In this document: positions 27,321 through 36,437 of the stretch, piece by piece | Layout: the number at the start of each line of letters is the position of its first letter | How positions within the stretch are numbered: the first letter of the stretch is position 1 | Assembly (NCBI GenBank): GCA_036272195.1 | Contig: DATAZE010000049.1 | Coordinates: 124,001-188,000, forward strand | Direction: 5' to 3' | Source: DASXHY01 sp036272195 | GTDB lineage: Bacteria > Verrucomicrobiota > Verrucomicrobiia > Limisphaerales > DASXHY01 | DNA length: 64,000 nt | Notes under the pieces: model-generated | What the model saw: the letters and a program-made list of their open reading frames with translations, nothing else | Databases searched by the model: none | What the model was told of the DNA's origin: nothing | Translations under genes and position numbers: made by a program

Positions 27321-27941
27321 CTATGGGTTGGACGGGAATGCCCCCGATTTTTCCCGTGAAAAAATGCGCCGCGCCAGCCCTTCGAGGCGGTCCAGGCATT
27401 TGCTGAGGCGCGAACTGACCGTCTTGGGATTCAATTTTAAGGTGCGGCTCAATTCCTCGTAGCTCAAATCACCGAAATAGCGCAGTTCCACGATCTCGCG
27501 GCACGGCTCGCCCAACGTGTCCAGCGCCTCCCGCACCAGCGCCATTTTCTCCGCCGTCATGATCACCTCGTCCGGCGCGGGGAGGTCGGCGGGGGGATCC
27601 AGCGTCAAGCCGCTTTCTGGGTCTTCGGCCTGCAAGGAGATCGGCGCGCGTCCGCTGCCACGTTTGGCCGCATTTCGGCGCTCGCGAAAATCGCGCGCTT
27701 TATTTGCTGCGATGCGAAACAACCACGTCTGAAACTGGCTTTCACCGTGAAACGAATCGAGGTTCCGAATTGCGGCAAGAAAGGCTTCCTGGCAGATTTC
27801 CTCCGCGTCTTCGCGCGTGAAATCCGAGGCGAGTTGAAAAACGAACCGACCCGCGGCGGCATAGTGCAGGTCGAACAATTCGTCCCACGCCCTGGCCTCT
27901 CCGCGACGGCAGCGCTCCAGCAATTCGGCTTCCGAACCCAT
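27321..27941 (-). CDS. ECF-family RNA polymerase sigma factor
   Basis: A 206-residue sigma-70 factor of the extracytoplasmic function type. Region 2 runs from about residue 20 to 88 (ELFDLHYAAAGRFVFQLA, then EDAEEICQEAFLAAIRNL and FQTWLFRIAANKARDF), and region 4 from about 140 to 195 (LGEPCREIVELRYFGDLSYE, LNPKTVSSRLSKCLDRL, the helix-turn-helix for the -35 box). A Pro-rich linker joins them. It heads an operon with the membrane protein downstream, which probably holds it inactive until an envelope signal arrives. Confidence 0.92.
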   Translation of the reverse strand: MGSEAELLERCRRGEARAWDELFDLHYAAAGRFVFQLASDFTREDAEEICQEAFLAAIRNLDSFHGESQFQTWLFRIAANKARDFRERRNAAKRGSGRAPISLQAEDPESGLTLDPPADLPAPDEVIMTAEKMALVREALDTLGEPCREIVELRYFGDLSYEELSRTLKLNPKTVSSRLSKCLDRLEGLARRIFSREKSGAFPSNP

Positions 27942-28043
27942 GCGAATCAGACTTTACCTGAGTCGATTTCGTTTGAACAGCGTGGGTGTAACAAGCTCAA
28001 AGCTCCAAAAGCGGTGGAAAATGCGAATCGGAAGTGGCGCTTG

Positions 28044-28856
28044 TTATTTAGTATCTCCCGAGCCATCGTCAGGCATCAGTTTACCGTTGCTCACGTCCGC
28101 GCAGACACCCTTTTTTGCCGCCGCCACAAATTCTACCAGCGTCCGCGCGGGTTCGCCCACATAACGCGCCTGCGCTTCCGCCACCGCGGCGCGCAGGTTT
28201 CGTCCACTGCGAAAGAGCGCCCGATAAGCCGCCTTCAATTCCAGCCGTTGTTCCGCGGTAAAGCCGGCGCGCCGAAGACCGATCACATTCAGTCCGCAGA
28301 TTTCATTTACGTGCAACGCCACCGTGAACGGCGGCAGGTCCCTGCTGATCGCCGCGCCCCCTTGCATCATCGCCAGTGTGCCCACGCGTATAAACTGGTG
28401 CACCAGGCAATTCCCCGAAACAAACGCCCGGTCCTGCACCTCCGCGTGGCCCGCGAGCAGCGCGCCACCACCCATTATTACGTGATTGCCGACCACACAA
28501 TTATGCGCCACGTGCGCATGTTGCATGATAAAATTATTTGAGCCGATCAGCGTTTCCTCGCCCGGCTTCGTGGAGCGATGCACCGTGAAATGCTCGCGGA
28601 AAACATTTTTGTCCCCGATGCGCAGCGCCGTTGGCTTCCCGTCATACTTTAAATCCTGCGGCGCATCGCCAATCACGCAACCCGCGTGAAACTCGTTCTT
28701 CGCGCCAATCGTGGTCACGCCCGTGATGTAAACGTGCGGCCCAATGACGCACTCCGGCCCGATCTCTACATTTTCATCGATGACGACATAAGGCCCCACG
28801 CGCACGGTGCCATCCAGTTTCGCTTTTGGATGAATGATGGCTGTTGGATGAATCAT
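28044..28856 (-). CDS. lpxA: UDP-N-acetylglucosamine acyltransferase
   Basis: A 270-residue left-handed beta-helix acyltransferase starting MIHPTAIIHPKAKLDG, the standard LpxA N-terminus; 53 upstream in-frame codons are discarded. Hexapeptide repeats fill residues 5-190, with FTVHRST carrying the catalytic His and IMQHAHVAHNCVVG following; the C-terminal helical domain begins about 195 (GLRRAGFTAEQRLELKAAYR). It catalyses the first step of lipid A synthesis, so the organism has an LPS-type outer membrane. It stands alone; lpxB, lpxD and fabZ are not adjacent. Confidence 0.94.
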   Translation of the reverse strand: MIHPTAIIHPKAKLDGTVRVGPYVVIDENVEIGPECVIGPHVYITGVTTIGAKNEFHAGCVIGDAPQDLKYDGKPTALRIGDKNVFREHFTVHRSTKPGEETLIGSNNFIMQHAHVAHNCVVGNHVIMGGGALLAGHAEVQDRAFVSGNCLVHQFIRVGTLAMMQGGAAISRDLPPFTVALHVNEICGLNVIGLRRAGFTAEQRLELKAAYRALFRSGRNLRAAVAEAQARYVGEPARTLVEFVAAAKKGVCADVSNGKLMPDDGSGDTK

Positions 28857-29048
28857 CGGCTTAGAAAGTGGGCCATCCCACCCGTTTGCCAAGCAAAATT
28901 CCGCATTCGCGGGACCGGCATCCTGTCTGTCTCCACGTTGATTTTGGTCTTTGCAAATTCCGGTCTTGCCCAGTCGGAGAGGTTCCGGTCCCGCGACAAA
29001 AAAAGCCGCCGACAATATACCGGCGGCGATTGGATTACTTAATTTACC

Positions 29049-30098
29049 TCAGTTGCTCTTCACCTTGGCAGATTCTTCCGGCACCACTTCCAGTCGCAAT
29101 TTCTCCGTGTGCCGAATGATCGTCAGCGGCGAACGCACGCCCACCAACGGGCCGGTGAGTTGCTTGTGCAAATCATCCACGCTCGCGATCGCGTGACCGT
29201 TGAAATCCACGATCAAATCGCCTTCCTGCAAACCGGCGCGGCTCGCCGGACTGCCCGGTTCGAGGCCCACCACCAGCATGGCCGTTTCAATCGACAAATT
29301 GAAATGCCGCACTATGCGCCGGTGAATTTTCGTCGTCTGCCCGCCGATCCCGAGAAATGCGCGATGAATTACGCCATCCTTGATGAGCCAGCCGGCGATG
29401 TGTTTGGCCGTGTTGATCGCGATGGCAAAGCAAAGCCTCTGCGCCGGCAAAATCACGGCCGTGTTCACGCCGATGACTTCGCCGCGCGAATTCACCAGCG
29501 GCCCGCCGGAGTTGCCCGGATTCAACGCGGCATCAGTCTGGACGATGCTGTCCATCAACCGCCCGGAGTTCGAGCGAAACGACCGGCCCAGCGCGCTCAC
29601 CACGCCTGCTGTGACGGTGTATTGGAAGCCATAAGGATTGCCGATGGCAATCGCGAGCTGCCCTACGCGCAACTGGTTCGAATCTGCCAACCGCACCGGC
29701 TTGAGATTCGGAGCATAAATACGCAACACCGCCAAATCCGTGTCCGGATCGGTACCAATGACATGCGCATCAGGCCGGCGCCCATCCGCCAGCGTCACTT
29801 CCACCTTGTCCGCGCCGTGGACCACATGGCTATTCGTGAGGATAAAACCATCCGGCGTAATGATGAATCCCGAACCGCTGCCGCCCGCTTCGCGCCCGCC
29901 GCCCGGGCTGTTCTTGCGGACATCAATCTTCACCACCGACGGGCTGACTTCATCCGCCGCAGTCACGACGGCATTGGAATAGGCGTCCAGCAAAGGCCCG
30001 TCTGAAGCAGGCGCGCCTTGCGCCGGGAATTGGTCATTCAATACGCCGCTCTCGTTCACGACCGGCGTCACATTTGAATCAAGTCCAACAATCTTCAT
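29049..30098 (-). CDS. Deg/HtrA-family serine protease with one PDZ domain
   Basis: A 349-residue trypsin-like protease. With the start MKIVGLDSNV the triad is His 91 (TNSHVVHG), Asp 121 (DTDLAVLRI) and Ser 197 (NPGNSGGPL). One PDZ domain follows at about 260-345 (VVGLEPGSPASRAGLQEGDL). Neither this start nor the ATG at 30161 gives a signal peptide, so unlike DegP/DegS it appears cytoplasmic, or uses an unrecognised export route. Such leaderless Deg proteins are known. It stands between lpxA and mqnC with its own promoter. Confidence 0.9.
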   Translation of the reverse strand: MKIVGLDSNVTPVVNESGVLNDQFPAQGAPASDGPLLDAYSNAVVTAADEVSPSVVKIDVRKNSPGGGREAGGSGSGFIITPDGFILTNSHVVHGADKVEVTLADGRRPDAHVIGTDPDTDLAVLRIYAPNLKPVRLADSNQLRVGQLAIAIGNPYGFQYTVTAGVVSALGRSFRSNSGRLMDSIVQTDAALNPGNSGGPLVNSRGEVIGVNTAVILPAQRLCFAIAINTAKHIAGWLIKDGVIHRAFLGIGGQTTKIHRRIVRHFNLSIETAMLVVGLEPGSPASRAGLQEGDLIVDFNGHAIASVDDLHKQLTGPLVGVRSPLTIIRHTEKLRLEVVPEESAKVKSN

Positions 30099-30283
30099 AA
30101 GCAATCGGCCCCGGTTAAATTCGGGGTTAAACACCAGTAAACGAGAATGAAGAGATGTCAAATCGGCCGTCTGATCGACGAAAATCCACGGCGGACTAAT
30201 GTCCGCGACTACACAAATTCCGCAGCGCGCTTCGCCAGACTTTGAGCCTTGGATTTTAGACGATTTTCCGCTACTTTATCCAG

Positions 30284-31375
30284 GTGATTTACGACGCGTC
30301 ATTGGATGACCTGCTGCAAAAAGTCTGGGACGGCCAGCGTATCAATCAGGCTGAAGCCCTGCGGTTGTATCGCCTCCCGCTCGAAGAACTCGGCGCGCTC
30401 GCCGACCGCCGACGGCAGCTTGCCAAAAAACCCGCTTACGATGGACACGGGAATGACATCGTCACCTACATCGTCGATCGCAACGTCAATTACACGAATG
30501 TCTGCAATGTCTATTGCAAGTTCTGTGCGTTTTATCGGACGGAAAAGGATGATGACTCTTACGTCATCACTCTCGACGAGATGGACAAAAAAATTGAGGA
30601 GACCATCGGGCTGAATGGCACCCAAATCCTCATGCAGGGCGGCCATCACCCAAAGCTCACCAAGCAGTGGTATCTCGATTTGCTCTCCCACATCAAAGAT
30701 AAGTTTCCGCAAATAAACATTCACGGATTCAGCCCGAGCGAGTTCATCCATTTTCGCGAAGTGTTTAATGAGCCGTTGGAAAAAATCATCGGCGATTTTA
30801 AATCGGCCGGCCTCGGCTCGATTCCCGGTGGCGGCGGGGAAATCCTGGTGGACCGCGTGCGCCAGCGCATTTCGCCGTTGAAGGCGATGAGCAACGATTG
30901 GCTCGAAGTGATGGATGTGGCGCATCGGCTTGGACTGAACTCTTCGGCTACGATGATGTTTGGGCACGTGGAAACCGTGGAGGACCGCATTGAGCATTTG
31001 GAACGCTTGCGCGCGCAACAGGACAAGTCGAAGGGATTCACCGCCTTTATCTGTTGGACGTTCCAGGCCGAGCACACGAATTTAAAAGCGCCGACGGTTG
31101 GCGCGCAGGAATATTTGCGCACGCAGGCGCTGGGGCGGATTTACCTCGATAATTTTCCCAACGTGCAAAGCTCATGGGTCACGCAGGGCCAGGAAATCGG
31201 CCAGGTCGCCCTGAAGTTCGGCGCGAACGACCTGGGCAGCATCATGATTGAGGAGAATGTCGTGTCACAAGCCGGCACGACTTTCCGCATGACGGTGGCC
31301 GACATGCAACGACTCATCAAGGAACTCGGCTACGAACCGCACCAGCGGGATAATTGGTATCGGCTGCTCAATTGA
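30284..31375 (+). CDS. mqnC: Cyclic dehypoxanthinyl futalosine synthase MqnC
   Basis: A 363-residue radical-SAM enzyme with a GTG start. The cluster motif is CNVYCKFC (Cys 74, 78, 81), with the SPASM-less MqnC hallmarks QGGHHPKL, HGFSPSEF, GLGSIPGGGGEILVDRVR and the C-terminal GANDLGSIMIEENVVSQAG. It converts dehypoxanthine futalosine to its cyclic form in the futalosine pathway of menaquinone synthesis. The other mqn genes are not in the window. It is followed by a complete REP palindrome (31389-31487) that probably acts as terminator. Confidence 0.95.
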   Translation: MIYDASLDDLLQKVWDGQRINQAEALRLYRLPLEELGALADRRRQLAKKPAYDGHGNDIVTYIVDRNVNYTNVCNVYCKFCAFYRTEKDDDSYVITLDEMDKKIEETIGLNGTQILMQGGHHPKLTKQWYLDLLSHIKDKFPQINIHGFSPSEFIHFREVFNEPLEKIIGDFKSAGLGSIPGGGGEILVDRVRQRISPLKAMSNDWLEVMDVAHRLGLNSSATMMFGHVETVEDRIEHLERLRAQQDKSKGFTAFICWTFQAEHTNLKAPTVGAQEYLRTQALGRIYLDNFPNVQSSWVTQGQEIGQVALKFGANDLGSIMIEENVVSQAGTTFRMTVADMQRLIKELGYEPHQRDNWYRLLN

Positions 31376-31388
31376 GCGCGGCAATTTC

Positions 31389-31487
31389 CTGGGAGCGCCG
31401 GCGTCTCGCCGGCTTGGAGCGATTCAAGCGATCTCATCGCTGTCTGGAAATGTCACCGTCTCGCCGGCGGGACGCCGGCGCTCCCAG
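31389..31487. repeat. REP-like palindrome, CTGGGAGCGCCGGCGTC family
   Basis: Perfect 17-bp arms (CTGGGAGCGCCGGCGTC at 31389-31405 and its complement at 31471-31487), each adjoining a small TCGCCGGC hairpin. It sits between the convergent mqnC and the cyclase gene. Partial relatives are at 5285-5320 and 36382-36437. Confidence 0.9.
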
Positions 31488-31491
31488 GCCG

Positions 31492-33639
31492 TCACTTCTT
31501 CGTCATCACGACGACGCCGTCCCAGGATGAATCCGGTGGATTTTTCATGAAGTCCTGGCAGCGTTCGAGATACATGGAGCTGAGAAAATCGCCAGACATC
31601 TGCCGCAAGGACTCTTCAAAAATCGTCGCCGCCTCGGAAAATTTTCGCTGGCGATAGAGCCGGACGCCATCTTCATAACGCGCCAGCCACACAGGCATGG
31701 ACACGGTCCGGGCCGCCCCTTCAATCATGACGGTAAACACATCCACCGGCCTGGTTTTTCCTTTCACCTGCACGTAATCCACCGTGCGCAAAACATAGGT
31801 ATCCCGCACCAACGCCGCCACGCTTTCACCCAGCAACAAATCCAAGTGGTATTGTTTCGTGAGGCTCTCCAGCCGCGAGGCGAGATTGACCGCATCGCCA
31901 ATTGCGGTGAACTCCACTTTTTCCGACGAGCCCATTTCACCAACGATGACTTCGCCGTAATTGATGCCGATGCCGATGGCAAGTTCCTGGATGCCGCGCG
32001 CCTTCCAGTCCGCGTTCAATTTGGCCAGCGCCTGGTGCATGGCGAGCGCCGTGGCCACGGCGTTGCGAGCATCTTGAGCGGCGCCATTGCTTTTGATATT
32101 CCCCCAAACCGCCATTACCGCGTCGCCAATGAACTTATCCAGGGAACCATTGTGGGCGAACACAAGTTTGACCATTTCCTGAAAGTATTCATTGAGTTGT
32201 TTCACCAGCGCCTGCGAATCGGCACTTTCGGTCATGGTCGTAAAATTCCGCACATCGGAGAACAGGATGGCAATCGAGCGGCGCACACCACCTACGGCGT
32301 TGACGTAGGTCTGCGGATTATCGAGCAACTCCTTGACGACGTCGCGCGAGACGTAGCGTTCCAATGTCCGGCGCACGCGGCGTTTTTCAAAACGTTCGAG
32401 CATGTACTCGTACGCGAGGCCAACGACACCACTGAGCAGCAGGACGAGAATGGGTGTCGCGATCAGCATGACCTGCGCGGAAGCGCCGGCGCGGGCAAAC
32501 ACCATCCGGCTCAGTTCCGCGTAACCCGCCACCAAGATGAGCAGCGCAATAAATCGTTTCAGCGGTTGCCGCACCAAATACGCCAGAGTGAGAGCAACGA
32601 TCCCCGCCAGAATGATCACCCAGATTTCCACCAACTCCGAAGGCTCACCCAGGAATTCGCCATGCAACGCCGCGTTAATGATGTTCAAGTGAATCTCCGG
32701 CCCGGGCATCTCCTTCGGATCGGCGAACGGTGTATCGTGCAGATCATTAAAGAGAATGCTCGTCGGCCCGATGAACACAATCTTGTCCTTAAAATCGGCA
32801 CCATCATGAAAATTGGCTGCCCACATCTTCGGCGACAGAACATCGCCAATGCGGATGGGCTTGAACGTGCCCGGCGGTCCCGTGTACCGAAAGCGCACGC
32901 CGTCGAAACTGGGCGGAATCAAATCCGGCCGCCCGAACGCCCGAATCACGCGTGCATCCATGGACTCAAGGATGGTCTGCCGAGGAAGAACATCGCCGAT
33001 CTGTGCTCCTGTCTGCCGATAATAGGCGCGACGCAGCGTCCCGTCCGTGTCAGGCCAGATATTCACATAACCCACGCGCGGATCTTCCACGACGGAATTC
33101 GTCCCCCGCGAACTAAGAACATCCTGATTCGGCAACTGAAGCTCTAAAAAATTACGTTGTTCCGTTTTGGTCTCGTTGAAGTTGTAACCGATGACGACGC
33201 GATCACCGTATTTTTCCAAAGCTTGTTTTAATTCTTCATCCCCCTGCCCCGGCGCGGCGAAAACCAAATCGAACACAATGACCTTCGCTCCCGCGTCACC
33301 CAACTTTTGGATGAGACGGGCCCAAACCGCACGGGACCACGGAAAGTTTTGTTGGATCAGGCCCAGCGCAGGTTCCTGTTGAACCTCCTTCTCACTAAAA
33401 TCTGCCGGGTCGTAAACTTGTTGATCAATTCCAATCAGAACCAGACGATCATCGAATGGCGTTTTCCGGCCCGCGCGGACCTGCAAATCCTCGGCATACG
33501 ATTCCAGATGCCTGAGAGGTGTAAATCCCCGAAACCAAAGAAAGGCAAACAGACACGTACACGCCGCGCAAATCATGAGGACGATGGGCGTCCGCCCGGC
33601 AAAAGGTTTCGTCATGGAAGCGGTGCGCGGCATTGACAT
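31492..33639 (-). CDS. Class III adenylate/guanylate cyclase with CHASE2 sensor
   Basis: A 715-residue membrane cyclase. An N-terminal membrane helix (about 19-36) leads into an extracytoplasmic CHASE2 domain (about 45-335), followed by three hydrophobic segments (about 340-420) and a cytoplasmic class III cyclase domain (about 450-640). The metal-binding Asp residues are in ILFSDVRNFTTM (about 459) and DKFIGDAVMAVWG (about 503), and the GVNLASRLE-type motif appears as DAVNLASRLESL. It should make cAMP or cGMP in response to a periplasmic cue. A TPR-like tail ends the protein. It is divergent from the fecR-domain gene with only 53 bp between, so the promoters are probably shared. Confidence 0.93.
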   Translation of the reverse strand: MSMPRTASMTKPFAGRTPIVLMICAACTCLFAFLWFRGFTPLRHLESYAEDLQVRAGRKTPFDDRLVLIGIDQQVYDPADFSEKEVQQEPALGLIQQNFPWSRAVWARLIQKLGDAGAKVIVFDLVFAAPGQGDEELKQALEKYGDRVVIGYNFNETKTEQRNFLELQLPNQDVLSSRGTNSVVEDPRVGYVNIWPDTDGTLRRAYYRQTGAQIGDVLPRQTILESMDARVIRAFGRPDLIPPSFDGVRFRYTGPPGTFKPIRIGDVLSPKMWAANFHDGADFKDKIVFIGPTSILFNDLHDTPFADPKEMPGPEIHLNIINAALHGEFLGEPSELVEIWVIILAGIVALTLAYLVRQPLKRFIALLILVAGYAELSRMVFARAGASAQVMLIATPILVLLLSGVVGLAYEYMLERFEKRRVRRTLERYVSRDVVKELLDNPQTYVNAVGGVRRSIAILFSDVRNFTTMTESADSQALVKQLNEYFQEMVKLVFAHNGSLDKFIGDAVMAVWGNIKSNGAAQDARNAVATALAMHQALAKLNADWKARGIQELAIGIGINYGEVIVGEMGSSEKVEFTAIGDAVNLASRLESLTKQYHLDLLLGESVAALVRDTYVLRTVDYVQVKGKTRPVDVFTVMIEGAARTVSMPVWLARYEDGVRLYRQRKFSEAATIFEESLRQMSGDFLSSMYLERCQDFMKNPPDSSWDGVVVMTKK

Positions 33640-33692
33640 TTACTCATATCTGTCAAAAATGACTTCGTCACTCGTAATAATCCAAAGCTAAT

Positions 33693-34478
33693 ATGAAAAC
33701 GAGTTTTCTTCTTGCGGCGGTTGTCTTAGGCAGCGGTCTTGCCTTGCGGGCCGCGCCGCTCACTGAAAGCACCTTCACCGAGGTGGTCAAGGACGTGAAT
33801 GTCGTCCAAGCCAGCACCAAGGCGGCAGCGCCCGCCGGCGTCAATGAAATCGTCAAAGCGCCGGACCTTGTCCGCACCGGGCCGGCCTCGCGCGCTGAAT
33901 TGACCGCGGCCGACCAGACCATCACACGCGTGGGCGCGAACACGGTGTTCTCATTTGAGCCGTCGGGGCGGAACATCGATCTCGAGCACGGCAATGTGTT
34001 GTTTCATTCGCCGGCCGGCAAAGGCGGCGGCTCCATCCGCAGCGGCGGCGCGGCCGCGGCGGTGCTCGGCACGACGCTCATTGTTTCATCCACCGGCAAC
34101 GGCGGTTTCAAAGTGATCCTGCTGGAAGGCAAAGGCACAGTGACTTTGCCCAACGGAAAAAGCGTGACGCTCAAAGCCGGGCAATTGGTTTTCATCCTCC
34201 CCGGCCAGGGCAATTTCGGACCGATACTGGAAATCAACCTCGGCAAGCTGGTAGGCGGTTCAACCCTAGTCAACGGATTTTCCCATCCGCTGTCGTCCCT
34301 GTCGCTTATCCAGGACGCGATTGATGACCAAAACAAGAAATTGAAGAATGGCGGGTTGCAGGACACCGGCACCTCGCCGGACAATTTCAATCCCGGTCCC
34401 GGCAACGGCTCGGATACAATTGATAACAATACGTATCATCAATTAATTCTTCCAAAGTTCAGGATTAAACAAGGCTGA
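33693..34478 (+). CDS. Exported FecR-domain protein
   Basis: A 261-residue protein with a signal peptide (MKTSFLLAAVVLGSGLALRA, cleavage near residue 20). Residues about 30-190 form a FecR domain: VVKDVNVVQA, then PDLVRTGPASRAELTAADQT, GRNIDLEHGNVLFHSP, AAVLGTTLIVSSTGNGG and LLEGKGTVTLPNGKSVTLKA. The C-terminal tail is Asn/Gly/Asp-rich. Free-standing periplasmic FecR domains are thought to bind or scaffold at the envelope; no membrane helix or sigma factor is here, so it is not a classical FecR regulator. Its downstream neighbour, 12 bp away, is an outer-membrane barrel. Confidence 0.88.
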   Translation: MKTSFLLAAVVLGSGLALRAAPLTESTFTEVVKDVNVVQASTKAAAPAGVNEIVKAPDLVRTGPASRAELTAADQTITRVGANTVFSFEPSGRNIDLEHGNVLFHSPAGKGGGSIRSGGAAAAVLGTTLIVSSTGNGGFKVILLEGKGTVTLPNGKSVTLKAGQLVFILPGQGNFGPILEINLGKLVGGSTLVNGFSHPLSSLSLIQDAIDDQNKKLKNGGLQDTGTSPDNFNPGPGNGSDTIDNNTYHQLILPKFRIKQG

Positions 34479-34490
34479 CATCCTATTCCC

Positions 34491-35498
34491 ATGAAAAAAA
34501 TCCTCTTTTACGCTTTGGCGATAGTGAGCGGCGCGGCGGTGAGTGCTCGCGCGCAGATCGGCGGCCTGGTGAACCAGGTTGACAATTCGCGGACCCGCGC
34601 CGGCTTGAACCAATCCGCCGAGGCGATGGCGACCAATGCCGTGCCGGATCTTTACGACGGCGAATCCAGCGACGTCGGCCCGCAATCGGTCGTGCAGGCC
34701 CGGCAGCGGCGCACATTGTTTGCGGCGCAGGCGGACGAACAGTTTTTCTACACGGACAATGTTTTGCAGGTCGAAAAGCGCACGCAAAGCACCGGCGTGC
34801 TGCTCAGCACCGCCCAATTTGCGCTGACGCCCGGGCCATTCGCCCTCGGCAATGGCACGCTGTCAACGGAAGTGGGATACCGCGCGCAATGGTTCGATTT
34901 CGGCCTTGATGGCACGCGGGCGAAATCTTTGCCGTTTCGCCTGCGCGATCTCGATTTCAGCGCGCAAAGTGTTTTTGCCGAGGCCTTGTGGTCGCACGGC
35001 AACTGGTCGTTTGGCGGCGGCCTGGATGCCACGCGATTGATGAGCATTAATAATTACCATCCTTTTTACGATGAGTTGGTTCCGAATTGGACGGCGCGCT
35101 TTTCTCTTCCGATCAACGACCAAATTGCGGTCGCCGCCAGTTACGAGGGCGACTATCGCGCGACCAGTATTCGCCGGCAATTCTCGGAGTTTGCCACGAG
35201 TGACGCGAGCGATCGCACGGATCACAGCGCCTTGTTGACTTATACCGAAGTGTTCTGCAAGCGGTTCGTTTTCCAACCCTATTATCGGATGCAATACACT
35301 CACTACACCGCTTACCCGCTAGGGCCGCGCAATGACTACCTGAACTCGCTCGGCGCAGGACTTTACTGGATCGTGTGCCCGCATTTCAGCATCCGGACCT
35401 TTATAAATTACGACCTCCTCGTCTCCGGCAACCGCAACGTGCAGGAATACCGCAAACTGGACGCAGGCGGCGGTGTGAACCTGACGGTTCGATTTTAA
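34491..35498 (+). CDS. Outer-membrane beta-barrel protein
   Basis: A 335-residue protein with a signal peptide (MKKILFYALAIVSGAAVSARA) and alternating polar/aromatic strands throughout residues 85-335, such as STEVGYRAQWFDFGL, NWSFGGGLDATRL, IAVAASYEGDY and FVFQPYYRMQYTHYTAY. It ends in GGGVNLTVRF, with the terminal Phe that serves as the Bam recognition signal. Substrate or role unknown. It is co-transcribed with the FecR-domain gene and faces away from the CHASE2 cyclase. Confidence 0.85.
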   Translation: MKKILFYALAIVSGAAVSARAQIGGLVNQVDNSRTRAGLNQSAEAMATNAVPDLYDGESSDVGPQSVVQARQRRTLFAAQADEQFFYTDNVLQVEKRTQSTGVLLSTAQFALTPGPFALGNGTLSTEVGYRAQWFDFGLDGTRAKSLPFRLRDLDFSAQSVFAEALWSHGNWSFGGGLDATRLMSINNYHPFYDELVPNWTARFSLPINDQIAVAASYEGDYRATSIRRQFSEFATSDASDRTDHSALLTYTEVFCKRFVFQPYYRMQYTHYTAYPLGPRNDYLNSLGAGLYWIVCPHFSIRTFINYDLLVSGNRNVQEYRKLDAGGGVNLTVRF

Positions 35499-35501
35499 GG
35501 T

Positions 35502-35575
35502 CCTATGGGACGGGCTTCTGCCTGTCTCCATTTTAAACGCCGCGCTAAAGATTTAGAGATGGGCAGCAGGCCGGT
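35502..35575. repeat. Short imperfect inverted repeat after the barrel gene
   Basis: GGGCTTCTGCCTGTCTCCAT and GAGATGGGCAGCAGGCC form loosely paired arms around 24 bp. It may end the fecR-barrel transcript. No second copy is noticed here. Confidence 0.45.
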
Positions 35576-35640
35576 TGGTGTCGAATCTGCCTCGACGCTC
35601 CCCTGCGGATTTGCGAGCCTTACGGGGTTTGCAAACCACT

Positions 35641-36375
35641 ATGACGGAAACGCCGGAACTCAGTTTTGTCATCCCCTGCTACAACGAGCAGGATAATTTG
35701 CGCGCCCTCGTCAAGGCCATTGCCGATTCCGTGGCCCCGCTCCGGCGCTCTTATGAAATCGTCATCACCGACGATTGCAGCCGCGATAACTCGTGGCAGG
35801 TCCTGAAAGAACTGGCCGCAGCCGATCCGCGCATCCGGGCGCTGCGGTTCGCGTTTAACTGCGGACAATCCGCCGCGATGTGGGCAGGCATGAAAGCCGC
35901 GCGCGGCCAAATCATCGTCACGCTGGACGCCGATTTGCAAAACGATCCCCAGGACCTAGCCAAACTGCTGGACGGCGTGAAGACTTTCGATTGCGCCTGC
36001 GGCAGCCGCGTGGAGGCGCGCGGCAAAGGCGATAATTTCGTGCGCGTCGTTTCCTCGCGCATTGCGAATTGGGTGCGCAACAAACTTTCGGGCGAAAGTA
36101 TCAGCGACGCCGGCTGCTGTTATCGCGCCTTCAAACGCGAGTGCATCGAGAACTTGAAGTTTTTCAAGGGCATGCATCGGTTCATGCCCACGTTATTCAA
36201 GATTGAAGGCTTCACCGTGACTGAGGTGCAGGTGCGGACGAACCCGCGCGTGGCGGGAAAGAGCAATTACGGCATTGGCAATCGCCTGTTCGCTTCATTC
36301 TACGATTTGCTGGCCGTCCGTTGGATGAAAAAACGGATGTTCCGTTATAAGATCGCGGAACGGACAGACGGTTAA
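35641..36375 (+). CDS. Family 2 glycosyltransferase (dolichol-phosphate mannosyltransferase-like)
   Basis: A 244-residue GT2 enzyme starting MTETPELSFVIPCYNEQ; 22 in-frame codons upstream are rejected because they precede the family N-terminus. Nucleotide-sugar binding residues are in DDCSRDNS and the DxD motif in VTLDADLQNDP (Asp 96 and 98). The acceptor side has RFMPTLFKIEGF and NPRVAGKSNYGI, typical of the DPM1/GtrB/ArnC branch acting on polyprenyl phosphate. The C-terminal two-helix membrane segment of GtrB/ArnC is lacking, so it is a soluble DPM1-like form. Confidence 0.88.
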   Translation: MTETPELSFVIPCYNEQDNLRALVKAIADSVAPLRRSYEIVITDDCSRDNSWQVLKELAAADPRIRALRFAFNCGQSAAMWAGMKAARGQIIVTLDADLQNDPQDLAKLLDGVKTFDCACGSRVEARGKGDNFVRVVSSRIANWVRNKLSGESISDAGCCYRAFKRECIENLKFFKGMHRFMPTLFKIEGFTVTEVQVRTNPRVAGKSNYGIGNRLFASFYDLLAVRWMKKRMFRYKIAERTDG

Positions 36376-36381
36376 CGCGAC

Positions 36382-36437
36382 GTCTCGCCGGATTTGGCAA
36401 CAATCTATCGCCGGGCGGGCGAAATGCCGGCGCTCCT
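36382..36437. repeat. REP-like palindrome, GCCGGCGCTCC family, partial
   Basis: ACGTCTCGCCGGA and AATGCCGGCGCTCCT belong to the family complete at 31389-31487. The copy overlaps the 3' end of the AmpG-like gene and provides its last residues and stop codon. Confidence 0.65.
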
